The notes: a model not told the origin generated them from the sequence alone. A stretch of 64,000 nt of DNA from Flavicella sp965243265 (GCA_965243265.1 CBDEUL010000008.1:62001-126000); one strand, 5' to 3'. Shown: positions 15,958 to 25,309, numbered from the stretch's first letter. Numbers and translations are program-made.

Positions 15958-17106
15958 TTACGATATAACTTTACTCAACAAATCTGATAAAACCGTTACC
16001 GTAGTATCTATCTCTTCCGTTGTTGTGAACTTACTAAATGAAAAACGGATAGATGTTTTGTTTTCATCTTCTTCATTTAAAACCTCTCTTAAAACATGTG
16101 ATCCTTTGTTACTTCCACTTTGACAAGCACTTCCTCCCGATACCGCAATACCTTTTAAATCTAAATTAAACAACAAAAATGGAGCCTCTACCGGTAAACG
16201 TACACTTAAAATAGTAGGTGTTGTCTGCTCCAAATTATCGGAACCCCCGTTAAAAGCAATAGACGGTATATCTTGTTGCAACTTTTCTATAAAATATTGT
16301 TTAATTGTTTGAAGCTTCTTAAAATCTGTATCTAAATTTTGCAACGCTATTGTCAAAGCTGTTTCCATTCCTAAAATAGCATGTACTGCCTCTGTACCTG
16401 CTCTGGCTCCTTTTTCTTGCTCACCTCCATAAATCATAGGCTCAATTCCAAAGCCTTTTTTAAAGTAAGCAAACCCAATCCCTTTAGGACCATGAAATTT
16501 ATGTGCACTTGCCGCTATAAAATCAATCGAAGTTTCTTGTAAATCTATAGGAAAATGCCCTACTGCCTGTACTGCATCTGAATGAAAAAAAGCTCCGTAT
16601 TCTTTACAAATTGTAGCCACCTTTTTACAATCCAAAACCGTTCCTATTTCATTATTTACAAACAACAAACTTACCAATGTTTTTTTTGTAGTACCCCCTA
16701 GTAACTTTCTTAAATGCACCAAATCTACAGTACCATTTTCATCAACCTCTACAAAACTAACTTCTATAGCTTTTTTAGCCTCTAATTGCATTACAGTTTT
16801 TAGTACCGCATGGTGTTCAATTTTTGAAGTAATAATATGAGTAACTCCCATATTTGAAACAGCATTGGTTACTATTAAATTATCAGCCTCAGTACCTCCC
16901 GATGTAAATATAATTTCACTTGCAGAAACATTAATTTTTTTTGCAATATTTTTACGAGCTGTTTCTATCATTGCCTTCGCCGTTCGCCCAAATTGATGCG
17001 TTGAAGAAGGGTTTCCTACAATTCTACGCATACTATCTATCATTCTAGTTAAAACCTCCTCTAAAACAGGTGTTGTAGCTGCATTATCTAAATATATTTT
17101 CTCCAT
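15958..17106 (-). CDS. Cysteine desulfurase (NifS/IscS family)
   Basis: A 382-residue PLP enzyme of fold type I. It starts MEKIYLDNAATTPV, as the family does. The cofactor lysine is in SAHKFHGPKG, and the catalytic Cys is in SGGSACQSGS on the flexible loop. It releases sulfur from cysteine as a persulfide for Fe-S clusters or tRNA thiolation. No isc or suf genes are adjacent, so whether it serves clusters or tRNA thiolation (mnmE is nearby but divergent) cannot be decided here. Confidence 0.92.
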   Translation of the reverse strand: MEKIYLDNAATTPVLEEVLTRMIDSMRRIVGNPSSTHQFGRTAKAMIETARKNIAKKINVSASEIIFTSGGTEADNLIVTNAVSNMGVTHIITSKIEHHAVLKTVMQLEAKKAIEVSFVEVDENGTVDLVHLRKLLGGTTKKTLVSLLFVNNEIGTVLDCKKVATICKEYGAFFHSDAVQAVGHFPIDLQETSIDFIAASAHKFHGPKGIGFAYFKKGFGIEPMIYGGEQEKGARAGTEAVHAILGMETALTIALQNLDTDFKKLQTIKQYFIEKLQQDIPSIAFNGGSDNLEQTTPTILSVRLPVEAPFLLFNLDLKGIAVSGGSACQSGSNKGSHVLREVLNEEDENKTSIRFSFSKFTTTEEIDTTVTVLSDLLSKVIS

Positions 17107-17214
17107 ATGTTGTACTCGAATAGCGCTTAAAAACAGTAAGTTTAGCTTACAAAAAACAAAAGTATACTATTTAAAATTAACAAAAAACACTTTTATAGTT
17201 CTTCCTAAAACCCC

Positions 17215-17222
17215 TACATTTG
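17215..17222 (+). promoter_or_regulatory. -7 promoter element for the acidic lipoprotein gene
   Basis: TACATTTG matches TAnnTTTG and lies 19 bases before the ATG at 17242. No clear -33 TTG is seen. Confidence 0.4.
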
Positions 17223-17241
17223 TTTCTCTAATTTTATAATT

Positions 17242-18099
17242 ATGAAAAACATAGTATTTCTTCTAGTTCTTGTCTCTTTATTTTCTTGTGATGATGGTGA
17301 TTTTGATATACCTTCATTTGATTTTGATGATGTTGAGATAAACACTTGTGGAGATTTAGTATTTCATAAAATCACCTCTTCTCAAACAGAATCGTTGTTA
17401 CTTTTTCTTAATGAAGACAACACTAATGACACCATTTTTAAGACAGAAATGGTTGATGTACCCTACAATGTCACAATAGACGGAGAGCATACCTTCACTT
17501 ACAGAATTTTTAACGACGGAATTACTTCTGATTATTTTTGCAACGATATTCCGCCTTCTTCTCCTACAGTAACCAAAGAATGGTTAGGAACTGGAGAATT
17601 AATTGTAAATAATACCATTACACTAGACGACAAGGACCTTGTAGACGAACCCGTAGATGATACTCTAGATACTGATGGTGACGGAATACCAAATTATATT
17701 GATGTTGATGATGATGGAGATAATATTTACACAATAAACGAAGACGTAGATGGTGATGGTGACCCTACCAACGATGATCAAGATAATGATGGAATTCCAA
17801 ACTACCTTGACCCAGATGACGATAACGACGGTACACTTTCTATAAACGAATCAAAAACGGGTGACGAAGACAACGATACTATTGTTGATTATTTAGATAG
17901 TGATACAACTACACATCAAGATGCTAATACTACTCTAACACATGCATATGTACTAATCTATGATATGCTCTTAGAATTTACGACCTTAAACCTGACAAAC
18001 CCTGAAGGGGATATCAACTACCCTAATGGTTTTTCTTTTGGAACACTAACAGGAGAGTTTGAAGTAACTGTAGAGCCAGAAACTCCTACAGAAGAATAA
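17242..18099 (+). CDS. Lipoprotein with thrombospondin type 3-like calcium repeats
   Basis: A 285-residue protein with a lipobox ending in SLFSC. Several Asp residues follow the Cys (CDDGDFD), which resembles the surface-export signal of Bacteroidota lipoproteins. Residues about 145-215 hold repeated Asp-rich units such as DTDGDGIPNYIDVDDDGDN and DNDGIPNYLDPDDDNDG, the TSP type 3/calcium-binding pattern. The flanking beta-rich parts are not recognised. A surface-exposed, calcium-stabilised protein is likely; its function is unknown. It converges on the Smr-domain gene with only 7 bases between stops. Confidence 0.75.
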   Translation: MKNIVFLLVLVSLFSCDDGDFDIPSFDFDDVEINTCGDLVFHKITSSQTESLLLFLNEDNTNDTIFKTEMVDVPYNVTIDGEHTFTYRIFNDGITSDYFCNDIPPSSPTVTKEWLGTGELIVNNTITLDDKDLVDEPVDDTLDTDGDGIPNYIDVDDDGDNIYTINEDVDGDGDPTNDDQDNDGIPNYLDPDDDNDGTLSINESKTGDEDNDTIVDYLDSDTTTHQDANTTLTHAYVLIYDMLLEFTTLNLTNPEGDINYPNGFSFGTLTGEFEVTVEPETPTEE

Positions 18100-18106
18100 T
18101 CTCTAT

Positions 18107-18661
18107 TTATTTTTGTAAAAAGTACACTTCTGTAGCCCCCATACCGTATTTTTGATAAGAAGCATCATAATACTTTACAGGATATTTTGCATATAGGTAT
18201 TCTAATTCCTTTTGCAAAACACCTTCTCCAACTCCATGGATAAAAACTATTCTTGGAATTCTTTTTCGTAAGGCAAGTTCTATCTTATGTTTAGCAGTAT
18301 CTAACTGTATAGTTAAAATTTCAAAATTACTCATTCTAGAATACGACTTTACCAAATGCTGGATATGTAAATCTACCTCCATAACAGCATGATGCACTTT
18401 TTCTTTTCTAGAAAGTTTTTGACCCTTTTTATTTTTAGACTTAGAAACACTTTGAAGTTTTTGTCTTAAAAGCGAATTGTTTATATCTGAATACTTAGAA
18501 AGTTCAGACTGCTCATGAACTATTTTCACCAATTCTTTGGGTGAAAATGATAACTCAAATCCGTTTTCTTCTTCAATCAATATTTCATTTACTGTTACAT
18601 TTTTTACAATGCCCTTCATTGTATCATTTAACACAGCAACTTTATCACCTATTTCAAACAT
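18107..18661 (-). CDS. Smr (MutS2 C-terminal-like) domain protein
   Basis: A 184-residue protein. Residues 1-50 form a small beta domain (GDKVAVLNDTMKGIVKNV). A basic linker (KSKNKKGQKLSRKEK) follows, then a C-terminal Smr domain with VDLHIQHL, IHGVGEGVLQKEL and GATEVYF. Smr domains are nucleases acting on branched DNA or on mRNA in the systems studied. No MutS ATPase part is present. It lies directly after the two ppk2 genes on the same strand with a 28-base gap, so it may share their transcript. Its nuclease specificity is unknown. Confidence 0.82.
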   Translation of the reverse strand: MFEIGDKVAVLNDTMKGIVKNVTVNEILIEEENGFELSFSPKELVKIVHEQSELSKYSDINNSLLRQKLQSVSKSKNKKGQKLSRKEKVHHAVMEVDLHIQHLVKSYSRMSNFEILTIQLDTAKHKIELALRKRIPRIVFIHGVGEGVLQKELEYLYAKYPVKYYDASYQKYGMGATEVYFLQK

Positions 18662-18689
18662 TTCTTAAAAGTCTAAAAAGAGAAGTATA

Positions 18690-19481
18690 CTATACTTCTC
18701 TTTTTTTATTATACGGAATCTGTTGCAGTAAGTATTCCATTGTTTTCACCCTAGATGAAGTTTTCCTATTGGCATCTATAATTTTCCAAGGAATTCCTCC
18801 TTCTTTTTCTGTTGACTCGAACATTTTCTTTTTATACTCTGTATACTTATCCCACAATCCTTGCGCCTTTTCATCTACAGGAGTCATTTTCCATTGCTTT
18901 AAAGGATTGCTTTTAATCTCTTCAAACCTTTTTGCCTGTTCCTTTTTAGAAATAGACATATATATCTTTACCAACTTAACTCCCGACTCTGTTATCATTC
19001 TTTCAAAATCATTTACTTGAGTCATAAACACTTTATACTCTTCTTCTGTACAAAAACCATTTACAGGCTCAACCACTGCTCTATTATACCAGCTTCTGTC
19101 AAAAAAAACTATTTCTCCTGCTTTAGGAAATTTTTGAATATATCTCTGAAAGTACCATTGTGTAGATTCATCTTTAGTAGGTTTTGGCAATGCTACAATT
19201 CTAAAAAAACGAGGATTTATCCTCTCTGTAATTCTTCTAATAGCACCTCCTTTTCCTGCTGCATCTCTTCCTTCAAAAATAACAATTACACGATCTCCAT
19301 TTTCAATAACATCTGCCTGCATTTTAATTAGTTCGACCTGTAATTTTTTAAGCTTTTTAACGTAATCTACATATTTCAAAGCTCTTTCAATATTAGGCTC
19401 ATCTTTCAATAATAAAGACTTCAAACCTATTTTAGTATTTAACTTCTTTAAGTCTGCTGGCTTGTACGTTTTATTCTCCAT
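18690..19481 (-). CDS. ppk2: Polyphosphate kinase 2 family protein (copy 1)
   Basis: A 263-residue PPK2-family kinase. Walker A is GRDAAGKGG (residues 71-79), and the Walker B/lid region is VFFDRSWYNRA with Asp128. PPK2 enzymes transfer phosphate between polyphosphate and nucleoside mono- or diphosphates. Nucleotide preference and direction cannot be read from sequence. It follows a paralogous gene by 5 bases. The two differ mainly at the termini, and this copy has the shorter C-terminal tail. Confidence 0.93.
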   Translation of the reverse strand: MENKTYKPADLKKLNTKIGLKSLLLKDEPNIERALKYVDYVKKLKKLQVELIKMQADVIENGDRVIVIFEGRDAAGKGGAIRRITERINPRFFRIVALPKPTKDESTQWYFQRYIQKFPKAGEIVFFDRSWYNRAVVEPVNGFCTEEEYKVFMTQVNDFERMITESGVKLVKIYMSISKKEQAKRFEEIKSNPLKQWKMTPVDEKAQGLWDKYTEYKKKMFESTEKEGGIPWKIIDANRKTSSRVKTMEYLLQQIPYNKKREV

Positions 19482-19486
19482 AACAA

Positions 19487-20344
19487 TTAATCTATTTTAT
19501 GTGATGAACGGAAATAGTGCATTATAACATTTGGATCGGGAAACAAAGTAACATTGGCTTCCTCTTTTCCATCGTAGTCAAATTTTGACAAAACATAACG
19601 AATACATTCTAACCTTGCTACTTCTTTGTCATTGGTTTTAACAATAACCCAAGGGCAATAGCTTGTATGTGTTTTACTTGTCATCAACTCTTTATAATAA
19701 GAGTATTTATCCCATAACTCTTGTCCCTTTCTATCCACTGGACTAAACTTCCATCGTTTCAAGGGATTCTCCATTCTGGATTCAAATCTCTTTTGTTGCT
19801 CATCTTTTGAGATTGATAACCAAAATTTGATAATAATCAATCCATCTTCATATAACATATGCTCAAACTCAGGTACTTGTGACATAAATTCTTTGTATTC
19901 CTTATCTGTACAGAATCCCATTACAGGTTCTACAACAGCTCTATTATACCAACTTCTGTCATAAAAAACAATTTCTCCTGGATTGGGAAGTTCTTTTATA
20001 TAACGCATAAAATACCATTGTCCTCTTTCTATATCTGTTGGCTTATTCAATGCTACCAGACGCATTGATCGAGGGTTTAAGTGCTCCGTAAAACGGCGAA
20101 TAGCACCTCCCTTTCCTGCTGCATCCCTTCCTTCAAAAATAACAGCAACTCGCTTGTTATTTTTTGCAACCCATTGTTGCAATTTCACCAACTCTACTTG
20201 AAGCCTATGAAGTTCTTCTTCGTATTCAATTGTATTAATAATTTTTGACAAATCCACTCCTTTGCTCTTGGCAATATCCTTCAGCTCTTGACGAGAACTT
20301 ACACTCTCTATTTCTTCTATTGATAATTTATTTTTTTTTGCCAT
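19487..20344 (-). CDS. ppk2: Polyphosphate kinase 2 family protein (copy 2)
   Basis: A 285-residue paralogue of the next gene, with the same landmarks: EGRDAAGKGG (71-80) and VFYDRSWYNRA with Asp129. It extends further at the C terminus (VTLFPDPNVIMHYFRS), as classical PPK2 proteins do. It is the promoter-proximal gene of the pair. An inverted repeat at 20378-20403 lies upstream and could be regulatory. A division of labour, for example AMP versus ADP/GDP as acceptor, is plausible but unproven. Confidence 0.93.
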   Translation of the reverse strand: MAKKNKLSIEEIESVSSRQELKDIAKSKGVDLSKIINTIEYEEELHRLQVELVKLQQWVAKNNKRVAVIFEGRDAAGKGGAIRRFTEHLNPRSMRLVALNKPTDIERGQWYFMRYIKELPNPGEIVFYDRSWYNRAVVEPVMGFCTDKEYKEFMSQVPEFEHMLYEDGLIIIKFWLSISKDEQQKRFESRMENPLKRWKFSPVDRKGQELWDKYSYYKELMTSKTHTSYCPWVIVKTNDKEVARLECIRYVLSKFDYDGKEEANVTLFPDPNVIMHYFRSSHKID

Positions 20345-20377
20345 ATATGCCTATAAATTCTTTGTTCTTCGTGTTAG

Positions 20378-20403
20378 AATACACTCTACTAATATAGTGT
20401 ATT
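20378..20403. repeat. Inverted repeat upstream of the ppk2 pair
   Basis: AATACACT (20378-20385) and AGTGTATT (20396-20403) are exact complements, 10 bases apart, 34 bases before the first ppk2 start. This could be an operator or a leader hairpin. Confidence 0.35.
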
Positions 20404-20443
20404 TACAGAAATGAACCTCGCCTAAAAAGGCTAAATTTTTAAC

Positions 20444-20474
20444 AAAAAAAAGGAGCTTTTTTTAAGCCCCTTTT
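20444..20474 (-). terminator. Terminator of recQ
   Basis: AAAAGGAGCTT and AAGCCCCTTTT pair with one mismatch around a T-rich loop. Extra T residues follow on the minus strand. Confidence 0.75.
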
Positions 20475-20500
20475 ATTCACTATTCTGAGATTCATGTTCT

Positions 20501-22702
20501 TTAAATTCCGACTTCACTCAAAAATTTAATCCTCATCAATCTCAACTCTTCTTCCTCATAATCTCCTTCGAACTCATCTAACGCATCTTGAATATCGTCA
20601 GAAGTAGCTTCCATAAAATATTCCATTATTTCTTCTTGTTGATCCTCATCTAAAAAATCATCTATACAATAAGATATATCTAATTTTGTTCCTGAAAAAA
20701 CAATCGTTTCTATCTCTTTTATCAATTGCGACATCTCCAATCCTTTAGAACTCGCTATATCTTCTAAAGTTAATTTACGATCCGTATTCTGAATTATATA
20801 CAATTTCAATCCTGAATTTACTCCTGTACCTTTTACTATCAAATCATCAGGCCTCGTTATATCATTTTCTTCTACATAATCGGCAATCAACGCTACAAAT
20901 TCTTTTCCAAACTTTTTAGCTTTTCCGTCTCCTACGCCATGTACATTTGCCAATTCTTGAATAGATACTGGATATCTTAAGGCCATTGCTTCTAAAGAAG
21001 GATCTTGAAAAATAGCAAATGGAGGCAAGCCCTTTTTCTTAGAAATACTTTTCCTTAAATCCCTTAATAAACTCATTAATTTTTTATCACTTACACCTCC
21101 AGAAACTCTTGAGTTTACGACCCCCACTGCAACAGAATCGTTGTTGGTATACTCATGATCTGCTGTCATCATAAAAGAAGTTGGATTTGCTATAAAACCA
21201 GCCCCTTTTTGAGTTAATTTCAACACTCCATATTGTTCTATTTCTTTCTTCAAATAGTCTACAACAAACGTTTGACGAATCAATGCCATCCAAAACTTAG
21301 AATCTTTAGCTTTCCCTATTCCAAAAAATGTACGTTCAGGTGTTTTATGAGATGTTAGCATAGCATTTACTGTCCCTGTTAATGTTGCTACAATATCTTT
21401 AGATTTGTATTTTTCTTTTGTATCTCTTACTATTTCAAGTAATGTCTTTACTTCATCCTTCGCTTCTAATTTTGGTTTTGGAGATCTTGTATTATCGTCC
21501 ATATCGGCTCCAGGCCCGTTTACCTCATCAAACTCTTCACCAAAATAATGCAATAAATATTTACGCCTACTAATTGAAGTTTCGGCATATCCTACCACTT
21601 CTTGTAAAAGCGCATGACCTATTTCCTGTTCTGCCACAGGTTTACTAGCCATAAACTTTTCTAACTTTTCAATATCCTTGTATGAGTAATAAGCTAAACA
21701 ATAGCCTTCTCCATCATCTCTACCTGCTCTACCTGTTTCTTGATAATAACTTTCTAAACTTTTAGGAATATCATGGTGCACTACAAAACGAACATCTGGC
21801 TTGTCAATTCCCATTCCAAAAGCAATTGTAGCTACAATTACATCTACATCTTCCATCAAAAACATGTCTTGATGTTTGGCTCTCGTTTTTGCATCTAAAC
21901 CAGCATGATATGGCAAAGCTTTGACTCCGTTTACTTGTAATATTTGTGCTACCTCTTCTACCTTCTTTCTACTTAAGCAATATATAACCCCCGATTTACC
22001 TTGATATCCTTTAATAAAACGGATTAAATCGCTATAAATATCTTTTGTTTTTGGACGTATTTCATAAAAAAGATTGGGTCTATTAAAGGATGCTTTAAAA
22101 GTTTTTGCTCCTGAAATCCCCAATGTTTTTAAAATATCCTCTTGTACTTTTTCTGTTGCTGTAGCCGTTAATCCCACAACTGGAACATTATCTATACTTT
22201 TAATAATATTCCTTAAGTTTCTATATTCTGGCCTAAAATCATGCCCCCACTCAGAAATACAATGTGCCTCATCAATAGCCACAAAAGATATTTTTTGTGT
22301 TTGTAAAAACGCTACATATTCTTCTTTTATCAAAGATTCCGGAGCTACATACAATAACTTTGTTATTCCATTCTGAATATCTGATTTTACCCTAAGCACC
22401 TCGCTTTTATTCAGTGATGAATTTAACACATGCGCTATTCCTTCACTTTCTGAAATTCCTCTAATAGCATCTACTTGATTTTTCATCAACGCTATCAATG
22501 GAGATACTACTATCGCTGTACCCTCTTGCATCAATGCAGGCAATTGGTAACACAATGATTTTCCACCTCCAGTAGGCATAATTGCAAAGACATCTTCTCC
22601 TTCAATTACACTTCGTATTACTTGTTCTTGTAACCCTTTAAATTTTGAAAAGCCAAAAAACTTTTTCAATGGGCCATGCAAGTCAATTTCCTTTCTATTC
22701 AT
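20501..22702 (-). CDS. recQ: ATP-dependent DNA helicase RecQ
   Basis: A 733-residue superfamily 2 helicase. Motif I is MPTGGGKSLCYQLPAL, and motif II is DEAH in AIDEAHCISEWGHDFRPEY, followed by the aromatic-rich loop. Motif VI is QETGRAGRD. The second half contains the RQC region and an HRDC domain (LPPFAIFQDPSLEAMALRYP) before an acidic C-terminal tail. It unwinds recombination intermediates in the cytoplasm. Length and domains fit the long Bacteroidota RecQ. It is divergent from kdsD. Confidence 0.95.
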   Translation of the reverse strand: MNRKEIDLHGPLKKFFGFSKFKGLQEQVIRSVIEGEDVFAIMPTGGGKSLCYQLPALMQEGTAIVVSPLIALMKNQVDAIRGISESEGIAHVLNSSLNKSEVLRVKSDIQNGITKLLYVAPESLIKEEYVAFLQTQKISFVAIDEAHCISEWGHDFRPEYRNLRNIIKSIDNVPVVGLTATATEKVQEDILKTLGISGAKTFKASFNRPNLFYEIRPKTKDIYSDLIRFIKGYQGKSGVIYCLSRKKVEEVAQILQVNGVKALPYHAGLDAKTRAKHQDMFLMEDVDVIVATIAFGMGIDKPDVRFVVHHDIPKSLESYYQETGRAGRDDGEGYCLAYYSYKDIEKLEKFMASKPVAEQEIGHALLQEVVGYAETSISRRKYLLHYFGEEFDEVNGPGADMDDNTRSPKPKLEAKDEVKTLLEIVRDTKEKYKSKDIVATLTGTVNAMLTSHKTPERTFFGIGKAKDSKFWMALIRQTFVVDYLKKEIEQYGVLKLTQKGAGFIANPTSFMMTADHEYTNNDSVAVGVVNSRVSGGVSDKKLMSLLRDLRKSISKKKGLPPFAIFQDPSLEAMALRYPVSIQELANVHGVGDGKAKKFGKEFVALIADYVEENDITRPDDLIVKGTGVNSGLKLYIIQNTDRKLTLEDIASSKGLEMSQLIKEIETIVFSGTKLDISYCIDDFLDEDQQEEIMEYFMEATSDDIQDALDEFEGDYEEEELRLMRIKFLSEVGI

Positions 22703-22726
22703 TACTGATTTTAATCTAAATTTAGA

Positions 22727-22734
22727 TACATTTG
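22727..22734 (+). promoter_or_regulatory. -7 promoter element for the kdsD operon
   Basis: TACATTTG matches TAnnTTTG, 47 bases before the TTG start. It overlaps the 10-bp palindrome ATTTGCAAAT (22730-22739) in the recQ/kdsD divergent spacer. Confidence 0.4.
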
Positions 22735-22780
22735 CAAATAAAGGTATAACTTTTTTTTTATTCTAGTAAAACTAAAACTT

Positions 22781-23752
22781 TTGAAAAAAACAAATACAAT
22801 TATCGATCTTGCTAAGCAAACTATTGAGCTAGAATCCAAAGCTATTGCGAATTTAAAAAATTTAATCAACTCTGATTTTGAAAATGCTGTAAACTTCATT
22901 TTCAATTCTAGCGGACGTGTAATTGTTACAGGTATTGGTAAAAGTGCAATCATAGGTAGTAAAATTGTAGCTACCATGAACTCTACCGGAACACCTGCTA
23001 TTTTTATGCATGCAGCAGATGCTATTCATGGTGATCTTGGAAATATTCAAGATGAAGATGTTGTAATTTGTATTTCTAAAAGCGGAAACACACCTGAGAT
23101 AAAAGCATTAGTTCCATTTATTCAAAATTATGGAAACAAGATTATTGCCATTACAGGTAATAAAAACTCTTTCTTAGGAACAAATGCCGATTTCCTATTA
23201 GATTGTTTTGTTGAAAAAGAAGCTTGCCCAAATAACTTGGCCCCTACTACAAGTACTACAGCTCAACTAGTTATTGGAGACGCTTTGGCTGTCTGTTTAC
23301 TAAGCCTTAAAGATTTTGGAAGTAAAGATTTTGCTAAATACCACCCTGGAGGTGCTTTAGGGAAACGCTTAACCTTAAAGGTTAGCGATTTAATTGAAAA
23401 GAACAATGCGCTGCCACAAGTTTCTAAAAACACAGCTGTAAAAGATGTTATTATTGAAATTTCTAACAAACGCTTAGGAGCTGCTGCTGTTATAGAGAAT
23501 AATGAAATTGTAGGAATGATTACTGATGGAGATATTAGACGTATGCTAGAGAAATATGACTCTATTGCTTCTCTTACCGCAAAAGACATCATGTCACTAA
23601 ATCCAAAAACAATCAACTACAACGCCATGGCTGTTGATGCTATGAATACACTTGAAAATTGCGGAATTACTCAAATTTTAGTTGAAACAACGTCAAAAGA
23701 GTACGTAGGGATTGTACATTTACATGATTTAATCAAAGAAGGAATTTTTTAA
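22781..23752 (+). CDS. kdsD: D-arabinose 5-phosphate isomerase (KpsF/GutQ family)
   Basis: A 323-residue protein with an N-terminal SIS sugar-isomerase domain (GRVIVTGIGKSAIIGSKI, ISKSGNTPEIKAL) and two C-terminal CBS domains. It converts ribulose 5-phosphate to arabinose 5-phosphate, the first step to Kdo of lipopolysaccharide. The start codon is TTG, directly followed by AAA AAA ACA. No in-frame ATG lies near enough to leave the conserved N-terminal helix intact. It starts the kdsD-tatC-lptB operon, and lptB downstream fits a role in outer membrane building. Confidence 0.93.
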   Translation: MKKTNTIIDLAKQTIELESKAIANLKNLINSDFENAVNFIFNSSGRVIVTGIGKSAIIGSKIVATMNSTGTPAIFMHAADAIHGDLGNIQDEDVVICISKSGNTPEIKALVPFIQNYGNKIIAITGNKNSFLGTNADFLLDCFVEKEACPNNLAPTTSTTAQLVIGDALAVCLLSLKDFGSKDFAKYHPGGALGKRLTLKVSDLIEKNNALPQVSKNTAVKDVIIEISNKRLGAAAVIENNEIVGMITDGDIRRMLEKYDSIASLTAKDIMSLNPKTINYNAMAVDAMNTLENCGITQILVETTSKEYVGIVHLHDLIKEGIF

Positions 23753-23754
23753 CA

Positions 23755-24561
23755 ATGGCAAAAGATAAAAATCAAATGTCGTTTTTATCCCATCTTGAAG
23801 AATTAAGATGGCATCTTGTTCGCTCTTCTGCGGCTATTTTTATTTTTGGAATTATACTTTTTATTTTCAAAAAAACAGTATACGATTCTTTTTTATTGGC
23901 TCACTTAGATAGTAATTTTATTACCTATCAATGGTTTTGCAATGCCTTTAAAACAATTGGTGTAGATAGTGATTTCTGTGGAGTGCAATTTCCACAAAAA
24001 CTACAAAGTTTATCCATGACCAATCAATTAATGAATGCCATTTGGTCTTCACTAATTTTAGGGCTTATCCTTTCTTTTCCTTATGTATTATGGGAGTTAT
24101 GGAAGTTTATTGCTCCTGGTTTACACCCGTCAGAAAGAAAAAAATCAAAAGGGTTCTTATTTATTACTTCTATATTATTTTTTACAGGAGTTCTTTTTAG
24201 TTTTTACATAATTGTACCTATGTCTGTGTATTTTTTCTATCATTTTGAAATCACAGATGCTATCCAAAATAACTTTACACTTTCTTCTTACATATCCATG
24301 GTTACCAATACTATTTTAGGGGTATCTATAGTGTTTGAATTGCCTGTTCTAATTTTCTTTTTAACCAAACTAGGCTTAATTACTCCTGAGTTTTTATCAA
24401 CCTATAGAAAACATGCTTTGGTAGTTGTACTTTTACTTGCTGCAATTATTACACCTCCAGATGTAGCCAGTCAGGTAATTGTTTCTATTCCTATTTTAAT
24501 ACTGTATGAAATTAGTATTATTGTTTCTAAAATGGTGGTAAAAAAACAAGAAAAATCTTAA
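23755..24561 (+). CDS. tatC: Sec-independent protein translocase subunit TatC
   Basis: A 268-residue integral inner-membrane protein with about six hydrophobic segments. It carries the TatC landmarks MSFLSHLEELRWHLVRS near the N terminus and LWKFIAPGLHPSERK in the first cytoplasmic loop. It recognises twin-arginine signal peptides and exports folded proteins together with TatA. It starts 2 bases after kdsD, so translation is probably coupled. A hydrophilic periplasmic insertion (residues about 45-75) is longer than in the E. coli protein. tatA is not adjacent. Confidence 0.95.
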   Translation: MAKDKNQMSFLSHLEELRWHLVRSSAAIFIFGIILFIFKKTVYDSFLLAHLDSNFITYQWFCNAFKTIGVDSDFCGVQFPQKLQSLSMTNQLMNAIWSSLILGLILSFPYVLWELWKFIAPGLHPSERKKSKGFLFITSILFFTGVLFSFYIIVPMSVYFFYHFEITDAIQNNFTLSSYISMVTNTILGVSIVFELPVLIFFLTKLGLITPEFLSTYRKHALVVVLLLAAIITPPDVASQVIVSIPILILYEISIIVSKMVVKKQEKS

Positions 24562-24571
24562 TTCCTATAAT

Positions 24572-25309
24572 ATGAAACTGAGAGCTGATAATATCCAAAA
24601 AATGTATGGCAACAGAAAAGTTGTTAAAGGAATTTCATTAGAAGTTAACCAAGGTGAGATTATTGGTTTGTTGGGACCTAACGGAGCTGGAAAAACAACC
24701 TCTTTCTACATGATTGTAGGAATGATTCAACCTAATGAAGGAAATATTTTTTTAGATGATAAAGAAATAACAAACTTCCCAATGTATAAAAGAGCCCAAC
24801 ACGGTATTGGATATTTAGCACAAGAAGCCTCTGTTTTTAGAAAACTATCTGTTGAAGACAATATCAGATCTGTACTACAATTCACTGGAAGAACAAAAAA
24901 AGAAGAAAACGAAAAATTAGAATCTTTAATTGAGGAGTTCAGTTTGGGACATGTACGTAAAAACCGTGGTGATTTACTTTCGGGGGGCGAAAGACGTAGA
25001 ACTGAAATTGCTCGTTGTTTGGCTTCTGATCCTAAATTTATTTTATTAGATGAACCTTTTGCTGGAGTAGATCCTATTGCTGTAGAAGATATTCAAAGTA
25101 TTGTAGCTCAATTAAAAAACAGAAATATCGGAATTTTAATTACCGATCACGATGTACAAGCAACACTTGCCATTACAGACAAAACGTATTTAATGTTTGA
25201 GGGAGGAATTTTAAAGGAGGGAACTCCTAAAGAATTAGCAGACGACCCTACTGTAAGAAAGGTATACCTTGGTGAAAGCTTTATCTTACAAGAAAACAAA
25301 TTCAAATAA
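24572..25309 (+). CDS. lptB: LPS export ABC transporter ATP-binding protein LptB
   Basis: A 245-residue ABC ATPase with Walker A GPNGAGKTT, Q-loop region YLAQEASVFRKL, signature LSGGERRR, Walker B FILLDEPFAGVDP and the switch His in ITDHD. The sequence is typical of LptB, which powers lipopolysaccharide extraction from the inner membrane with LptFG. It is 10 bases from tatC and is the last gene of the operon with kdsD. No clear terminator follows. Confidence 0.94.
   Translation: MKLRADNIQKMYGNRKVVKGISLEVNQGEIIGLLGPNGAGKTTSFYMIVGMIQPNEGNIFLDDKEITNFPMYKRAQHGIGYLAQEASVFRKLSVEDNIRSVLQFTGRTKKEENEKLESLIEEFSLGHVRKNRGDLLSGGERRRTEIARCLASDPKFILLDEPFAGVDPIAVEDIQSIVAQLKNRNIGILITDHDVQATLAITDKTYLMFEGGILKEGTPKELADDPTVRKVYLGESFILQENKFK

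Noticed and set aside
18541..19020. 159-codon plus-strand frame over the Smr and ppk2 genes
   Set aside because: It is antisense to two conserved genes with clear motifs and its translation is low-complexity and hydrophobic.
23263..23616. 117-codon minus-strand frame within kdsD
   Set aside because: kdsD has intact SIS and CBS domains in the other frame; this is a shadow.
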